In this document: positions 27,901 through 36,900 of the stretch, piece after piece
How positions within the stretch are numbered: position 1 is the stretch's first letter
Layout of the letters: every line of letters begins with the position of its first letter
Program-made: the position numbers and the translations under genes
Origin: Patella vulgata
Taxonomy: Eukaryota; Mollusca; Gastropoda; Patellidae
Direction of reading: 5' to 3'
DNA: 64,000 bases
Assembly: GCF_932274485.2 (NCBI RefSeq)
Contig: NC_065885.2
Location: forward strand, 38,515,062 to 38,579,061
Notes under the pieces: generated by a model
The model's database searches: none
The model's input: the letters and a program-made list of their open reading frames with translations, nothing else
Told to the model about the DNA's origin: nothing

Positions 27901-30900
27901 TCTCTCATAGTCACAAATATAGACCTCTCGCTAAAACGGCATTGCCAATTATCAAAAACACTCTTAATCCCCTCAAACGCCAGTGACGTCATAGTGACCA
28001 AATGCATATTAGAAATGTTAATAACTTAATTACCATATACACAGCTGGAATGTGTGTACTCATTAATTCCTTTATCTCCTAATAAAATGAAATAATTAAC
28101 TACAGAATATTTTTTTTGTATGTAAATGAACAAGACAAATTGGCATAGCTTAAAAGAGTGATTTAACTTTAGAATTTGTTTTATTAGTGTCATAATCAAG
28201 ACAGTCACTATATTCCTGTATCATTTTGATCAGAATGTATTGGAGTAATCCAACAATACACCTATGATAATATAAGCTTCCAATCAAAACAAGATGTGTA
28301 TGAAATTGTTATCGACGCGCTAATATATGAGCGCTAATGAAAACAATATAGATAATTGATTATGTCGGCTTTAAGAAACAAATGGATTTCAAGTAATAAT
28401 AATATAAATTTAGTTCATCAACATTTGCATTATTTATGTTATTGGTAATCTAGAAAATAGAGGAAGAATATTTAATATTTAGAGTGATCCTGTAATGGTA
28501 GTTTTTTTCAATTCGGGGAAGATTTGTGAAGACAAATGATTGCTATAGCCACATCATATATGTTTATCTGTATTTATCTCACGCAATGCACTCGTTTCAT
28601 AACTTCCTGAATTATGGTCCCTGATTGTACGAAAAATCGCGATTTTAGCTTATGGACCCTATAGAGGTCACAATTTTTATCCGATTTAAAAAAACATTTA
28701 AACACATCACCATTCCACCATAAGGATGGTTGAGTTCAAATTTCGTAAAAATCGGGCCAAAACTACCAGACAAAATGGCCGTCCCTCATACGCACATAGC
28801 GTAAACATCTGGTAAATCAATGTTGTGGACCCTCTAGAGGTCACAATTTTGATTCGAGTTCGATGAAACTTGAAATACATGTTTATAACCCAAAGATATT
28901 GGTTCCTTTCAATATTCGCGCATATCGTAACTTTCTGAATTATGGCCCATGATTGAACAAAAAAATCACGATTTTAGCTTGTGGTCCCTGTAGAGGTCAC
29001 AATTTTTATCCAATTTATAAACAAAATGTGTGAATATATCACCATTACACACTAAGATCTTGGTTCCTTTTGATAATCGCGTTTTTAGCTTGCAGATTCT
29101 CTAGAGGTTACAATTTTTTTCCGATTTTAAAAACCATTCTAATACATCACCATTCCACCATAATGAAGGTTGAATTCGAATTTCGGGAAAATCGAAATAA
29201 AACTGCCTGACAAAATGGCCGCTCTTTGTGCACAAATTGTGTAGAAGTGTGTTATACATGTACGAAGGTTGTGTACCCTCTAGAGGTCACAATTTTTATC
29301 CAATTTTGATGAAACTTAAAACACGTCTTTATATCCCAAAGATCTCAGTCCCTTTTGATATTTGCACATTTCAGGCCATAACTTTCTGGATTATTGCCCC
29401 TGATTGTACAAAAAATTGCGTTTGTTTTTGGCTTGTTCTTTATCCATCTCTTGCAAAATGTGGGCATATTCTGCCTAGCAGCTGCTGGTCTTTACAAGAT
29501 GTTCATAATGAAATAGAAATGATTGTGTTGTTTATTGACAAACTGCTCAATAAGATTTAAACAGTAACTGATATAATAAACGGTAACGATTGAATTGCTG
29601 GAATGGAACCTGTGAATTTATTTTCTGTTTGAGTATTCCGGAACATTCAATAAAAATATGCCATAGACCATAACAAATATTTATTGCAAATCACCATTGT
29701 GATCTTAAGTTGACAAATCTGGGTTTGAATAATTCATAAAAACAGCCCACTCTTTCCATGATAGTTCATACTTGTTAAATTTATGAAATAAGGAGCAGTA
29801 TCTGCCTTTGTGAACCTAAAACAATTCACGGTCAACCAATTAAAGATAATTCGGCATTAGCAAATTTACTCTAAAATGTTATAATCTATTACAATACTAG
29901 CCCAGAAAAGCGTTAACAACGCTTCTACGTACATAGAATTTTTTATTTTTTATAACTAATGGTAATGATTATTAAAGTCGGCATGTCAGTCCACATCAGC
30001 CTGTGTATAAGATGTGTAGTCCCTGTGACGTCACAGGCCAATCAACTGAATTAAGGCTATAATTGAAAAATTAAGAAGTGTTTTAGAAGGCCTGACACAT
30101 GTAAACAGTCGTATATCAAATAATTTTGATGAGAATGGTGTGCAATTGGCTAAAGTGTTTATAATAAACATTGCCTTCAAGTGCATACAACTTTCATATG
30201 GTCATAAACCCTAAAGTTCTTTTATTTACATTCATCGGTAATATTGAATCATGTAAATTACAGAGTTTTCAAGTTGGTAGTTTCAAACCCAAAACATACA
30301 GGAAAGATGAAGTTTTTTTATTTCAATTTGTCAGTAATATTGAAATAAATGGAAATTTACAGAGTTTTTGTTATGATTTATTTAATATCTGTAATACAAC
30401 AGCGAGAACTGACAATGCTTTCCAAGAACCTAGATGAGTAACCAAGCACAGCTAAATCTTACTGTGAAATACATACAATATGGTATAAAAATACAATAAA
30501 ACAGATTTGAATAGATGTTTTTTTGTGTTAAGTGTGTTAAGATATGTGGTATGATATAATGGTAATAAGATAGTATAACGGTAGTTTGCCTCACTGGCAA
30601 TATGATATCTTTTTTTCACCTATACTTGTTGTTCAGACATTCTGAGGGAGCACGTGCCATTTTAATAATTAATGTCAAGATCATTCTAACATAAATTATG
30701 TAGTTTTATTCTTAATTTACATATTCTGTTATCTGAGATGTTTCTTTTAAAAGGTACAAATAGACAGGAATGTTCAAAAATTTGATATATAATGTTTCTT
30801 TAATGTTGTTTCTTGTTTATATTCTAAACTTGTTTTAGATTTTGAAAGAAAAAAAAAACCAATACTAAAGCACAACCGAAAAATTGTTAGCTATTAATTA

Positions 30901-33900
30901 TAAATGATTATTGTTATTATTATTACTACACATTTCTATAGCACACAACTACCACATAAATGTGCTCATGTGCGTTTTAAAAAGACATATTACAGATCAA
31001 GACAATGGGGACCACGTGGCTAAGTGGGTAAGACGCTGGCTCGCTAGCCTGGAGGTCGGGTGTTCGATCCCTGCATTGGCCGAGAAAGTTCATCCAGATT
31101 TTCCCACGTGGTTTCCCCTTGTCGGTAATGCAAGACAGAGGGACTGACAAGGACAGTTGTCTAGTCCTTCGGATGAGACGAAAAACCAAGGTCCCATGTA
31201 TATATTGGAATGCATGTAAAAGATCCCCTGGCAGTTGGAATTCGATTTAAGAGTAGGCGATAGTGCCGCTGCCCGGGCAAAATTTCCCTCATAGCACACT
31301 GTATGGCGTATGCCCGTCTTCATTAGCCCAGTATAGGAGCAGAACAGTAGGACGTTAAACCCCATTTCATTTCAGATCAAGACAATATTACATTTACATA
31401 ATAAAATGTTTCTGATGGTCGGTATATTTTCCCAGTTAGGACTCCTTGGTAAATGTAATTTTTGTACAAGAAAAAAGTTTTTTGGCGCTGGCAAATAAAT
31501 GGTCATGCGAAATTTGGGAGCAACGGTGGCTCAGTGAGTAAGAAGTTGGCACTAACCTGGAGGTCCCATGTTTGATCCCTGTGTTTGCCGTAAAAGTTCA
31601 TTGGGATTTTCTGACGTGGTTCCTCCTTCTCACTGGTGCCTGGCAAGGGACAACATATAGTACTTTGGATGGGACAAAATATTGTAAACATTGGCCTTGC
31701 ACGTAACAGATCTCTTGGCAGTTAGACTTCGAGTAGGCTGTAGCCCCTCATAGCACACAGTATGGCGTATGCCCGTCTTCATTAGCTCGGTCGGAGCAGA
31801 ACAATAGGATGTTAAGCCCCATTTCATTTCATTTTCTGGAGTTGTTCCTCTTTGTTAGTGACAATGTCACTACTGCATTACAGGGGACAACGTATAGTCA
31901 TTCTGATCGGACAAAAAAAAAGGTCCCGTACACAAATTGGCATGCATGTAAAAGATCCCTTGGCAGTTAGAATTTGATTAGAGTAGGCTGTAGCGTGGCT
32001 ATCCAGGCAAAATTTGCCTAATAGCAAATTGTGTGGTGTATCCCCATCTTCATTTCATTTCATACATAATTGATTTAGGAACTGGTTATTCTAGTACACA
32101 AATAAAGAGAAGGGGAAAAAGGCTTCACTCACCACTATGTATTGAATAATTTTATTGTTTGTATTGTGAAAAGTTATCTACAATGTATTGCTAATATATG
32201 CTGATATTGACAGTTTTATAGTCATTTACATCAGATTCAAAAGTCTATGAGAATATATCATGATAAGTAAATAGTGAAGCCAGAAAACTACTTTCAAAAA
32301 CTTTTTACGTAAAGACCTACATTTGTATAGAGTAAATAATAATCAACAAGTTGATACAAAAAAAAGTATGTTCATGTCCACACACGAATAATTGTGCAAC
32401 TGCAAATTATTTCTTTAGACACTATTTGAATTTGTTGAATAATAGATTTGATAGTCATTAATAGAATTTTTTAAAAGAATATATTATTTCTATCAAACAT
32501 GTCTGAACAGTATTTTAGTAAGGATCATGAAGGGTCTGTGTGTGTCTGTGTGTGTCCTTAAGAAAAGGGGTCGATATGATAAGACTATATAAAGCCATTT
32601 TATAACATGATACCTTTTATCATCAACAGGCCATTATCAAAATTCAGGGACTAAGCTGGTTTAAGTATTTTATTGTGATTAAGTCAAGCATTTCCAATAT
32701 GTCATGCCTTGCATCTCTGTTTTCAATAGGTTCAATTCAATATAACGGTATTTGTGGCTATTATAGCTAAAGCACCTATACATTTACCTTATAATGAATT
32801 AAGAAAAACAGGGTTGTAAGTTCAAGGGAGCATTTCAAAATAATCTACAGGTGATTTTTTACAGATTTGCTACAAGATTAACATCCTTTGTTTCTAGTAG
32901 TTATTGATATCTAGATAAAATATACCAATATTTCTTTCAACTTTAAATTAAAAACAGTACTTTGTTTTTCATGATAAATTGGAATTTTTAAAGTGCATTG
33001 ATCCAGTCATACATTTATAGAGAAACTATTATGCTAATTTCATTGATGGTTAAAGTGGTCATTTTAATTATAAAGTGAATATTGATAGAGTGATTATTAG
33101 TTGAGGTTGAAACTGAAGAATCTATTGATAACAATACATGTTTAATGGTTGATTTATGTTAGCCTGGTAATGTTCAGACAATTGCCATGAAAAAAATGAT
33201 AAGTTTACACGGTATTGCAACAAGAAATCATTTATAGTTCAGCTTGATTAATCTCATACTCATATTGTTTATAAATCTTTTCTACTATTTATTGATTCTT
33301 TTATTCATTTGGGCCCTATTGCACAAAGTGTATAGTTGACTTACACACAGCTATTTTGAATGTATAATCAATTATTCTTGCACCCAGTAGTACAAAAGAG
33401 CACTACTCACCCTAAATAAACAAATGTTTTGACAACTGAACCACCTCCAGAAAAAAACAGACAAGTAGATAGAGGCGTGTTGGGGAATTGGGTGACAAAT
33501 AGTATAATGCATGAGCTTTAGATCATAAGGTCCATCATTGAGTCAAGTGCCATGGTTACAATTCCTCACTTGTACCAGACATGGAGTAGGGTCTCCTGGA
33601 ACTCCAGTATTCACCTTCTTGTAAAGACCACCATGACCTATGCCCAAGCAAATTATTCAAATATAATTGTACTATTGGATATTATTGATAATGTTATCAG
33701 TGAATTCTTCTGATTGATTTATTAATATTACAATGAAATAAACTGTCAACTTATAAATTGTATAGAAAACTGAAATGATCATCTTTGACTTCGTTTAATC
33801 AATGGTTGTAGCTATGTATTTGACCTCTTTTCATTTATCAATCAATAAATGATATTGGGAAATTGTGAAATAAAGTTTATTTATGTGTGTAAATATATGT

Positions 33901-36900
33901 CTAGTAAAAACTGTTTGATCTTTTGTCTTATTACTAATACGCTTTATTTGTTTTATTGATTAAAATATCCATAAAAACACACATAACCCTTGTATTATAT
34001 ATTGTTCTAATTAAGTATTCATTTGTCTATTTACTGGAAAACTATTGTCTATGTGAATTGATAATCTTGTTAACGTGTTTGAGATCAATATATGCTACTA
34101 TTTTAGCAATTGTGAAACAATCCCTCCTGTAATTTTTCAATGAATCACCTGTTAGCGTTATATTCAGTAAGTAACTATGATGAAGGAATTCAACTAGCCA
34201 TAGTAGCCTCCCCTAAAACTCCCCTCATTGTTTGTATTCATGCTGTACAAGGGTTCTTTATTGACTCTTCGCTATCCAAAGTCAAATGTTTGTACATTGG
34301 TGCCCACTTGCTTACTTGTAATGACTTTTTATTGTATGTTAGGGGTGGGCTTTTTGTTTGATTTTCAAATAGTTGACAGTCATGCTTATAAATATATGCA
34401 TAGTTATAAATTATTTGACCTTTTAGTGTAAAAAGCTGAATATATTAAATGATTTGAAAAAATTCCCAGAAAAAGGAAGAGATTTATAGATTGACATATA
34501 TTGATTGGTACAGAAATTTGACATGACATAGGATCCACCAGATATAGTTATAATTGTCAAATCCCTGTAAATATATGAATTGTTAAAATATTTTTTGGCA
34601 ACCCATTTTTAAATTATCATATATATATATATATATATATGTACACCTCATAGAATTACATATAGACAAGGATAGTATGTATTGTTTAATGGTCGAGAGC
34701 GAGACATTAAGTAATATATTGTAACAACAAGAGGGCCGTAGGCCCGAGTGTTTTTACAATATATTAAGCAATGTCTTGAGCTCGAGACTATTAAACGATT
34801 TAAAATTTAGACACTCCACGTGCTTTTACAGTGAAATACATCACACGAGTCCAATATTTCACTAGTATAAATAATGTACGATTGGCAAGTTGCCCGTACG
34901 ATTATTTGAAATAATGGGACGCCAACATCAAAGGGTGACGTCACATCTGTATTTTAAATATATATACAGACTAGCTATAGCTATGATCATTTAGATACTA
35001 CTGAACAGTTATAGTCAAAATATTCAAACTTTTGCCGGGTTCATGATAAAGATATTGCTTTTGTCATATTTGAACCCTCTGCTTATTATAATGTGAAACC
35101 AAACAGCACAGCATTTTTGATAACATTATATTATTTTGAAACCTATCCAAATGATTAGATTGGACAGGGTTGATGTTTAGGGTAAGTGGACATGTAAGAG
35201 TTATCTCCCATGTAATCATTATTTTATTTTGTCATTCAGGTTAGAATATTGAATAATAGAACATGGCAAAAATTGATAGAGTTTTCACATCCTGCAACTA
35301 TTGATGAAGAGAATGTGGTGAGACATTTATTTATTAGATTATCAAGCTAACTGCCAATGGGCTTTCATCTTACTTGCTGTCCATCGTCGGCCTGTCCGTT
35401 AGCTTTTTACATTTTTGACTTTTCTCTCAAACCATTTGGGTGTTGCCAATTCTGATTTTTTTTTCAAATTAAGTTGAATGGCTCCTTAGGGGTGTGGTAA
35501 ATTTAGACATTTTCACACATTTTGGACTTCTTCTAAACTGCTAGGAGGATTTTAAACATATGTGATAAACAAGCATGGATGGTACTTTGCAATTAAAAGC
35601 ATCCAAAAAATAAATGAGGTTCACCAGTGTACTTATTGGCAGGCATTTAAAAGAACCTTTGACAGTTTAAATTAGATGAACAGCTGGCAGAAACATTGCT
35701 ATCAGAGCAAAAATTCTTTCATCGTAGGAAATGAAATGGATTGTAACGTCTTACTGTTCTGCTCCAACTGGGCTTATGAAGACAGGTGTACGCCATACAG
35801 TGTGCTATGTGGGAGATTTTGCCCGGGCAGCAGCACTATGGCCTACTCTTATATCGAATTCATACTGCCAAGAGATATTTTACGTGCATCCCAATGTATA
35901 CATCGAACCTCAGTTTTCATTCCATCCAAATGACTAGACAGCTGTTCTTGTCATCCGTCCTGCACCACTGACAAGGAGAAACCACACCGGAAAATCCTGA
36001 TGAACATTCTCAGGCAATTTAGGGATCGAACATGCGACCTCCAGGCTAGCGAACCAGCATCTTGCCCACTTAGCCACTGTGGCTCCCCTCACATCGTAGG
36101 ACACTGGGTGATGTCGCCAGGTTCTTGAAAAAAAAAATAGGATGTTTAACCCCATTTCATTCATTTATTTAACCTTTTGCCTGTCCGACCATCATTAATA
36201 TTAGAAGAAATGAATATAATAAGTAATAATGTTTGAATTCCGATTTTCTATTTCTAGGCTGTATATAAAGAGATAGAAACAAAAACACCTTCAGCACCTT
36301 TAGATCTAGATCCGCCCACAGCATCATTATTTAATGCACAGAGTAGATGTAAGATTATAATTCATTCAATCAACATACATGTTCTTACAGACTTTTATGG
36401 TCTCTATAGTTCTATAACTTGAATCTCTTAAAAGACAACATTGCTGTCTACTAATTTTACATATTATGTAATTAACACATTCCACATATAATTTAACATG
36501 GAGATATTTTGGTAAGGATTAATATGTTTAAAAGTTTTGGAGAATCCATACAGATGTTTTTCAGCTAAATGATAATTCCTGTGAAGGCTAAGAGTTGTTA
36601 TATGAGATTGTTATATGATAGAAGTTCAAAACCAACTATTCATAAAAAAGTACTAACTTTTTCTATTTTTCTTTACTTTTCTGATCCTGTGGCAGTCAGT
36701 TCTTTTTATGGATGATAGTGTGTTTCGAACATCTATCCTCTTAGTATCTCGTTTTAACAGGAATCATCAGTCGGTAAAAATAACTGTTTTCCTTCATTTT
36801 TGTCACTTTCTGATTCTTCAAAAAAAAATTAAAAATTATATTTGGAATGTGTTCAACCAATTCTATAACAAATGTAAAATTGGTGGACACCCAAAATTGT

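Larger units (their letters stand above)
20350..35239 (+). other. WRAP73: WRAP73 intron 8 (14.9 kb)
   Basis: The largest intron. Holds two blocks of one interspersed family (20389 and 28590), a LINE fragment, a TIR element at 26759, several SINEs and an imperfect palindrome. In 21060-25170, 29480-30990 and 32060-34610 I see mainly AT-rich sequence without exons. Confidence 0.85.

Noticed and set aside
31007-31090. Possible tRNA gene (box A and box B)
   Set aside because: It is the tRNA-like head of a SINE with body, tail and target-site duplication; no complete cloverleaf is present.
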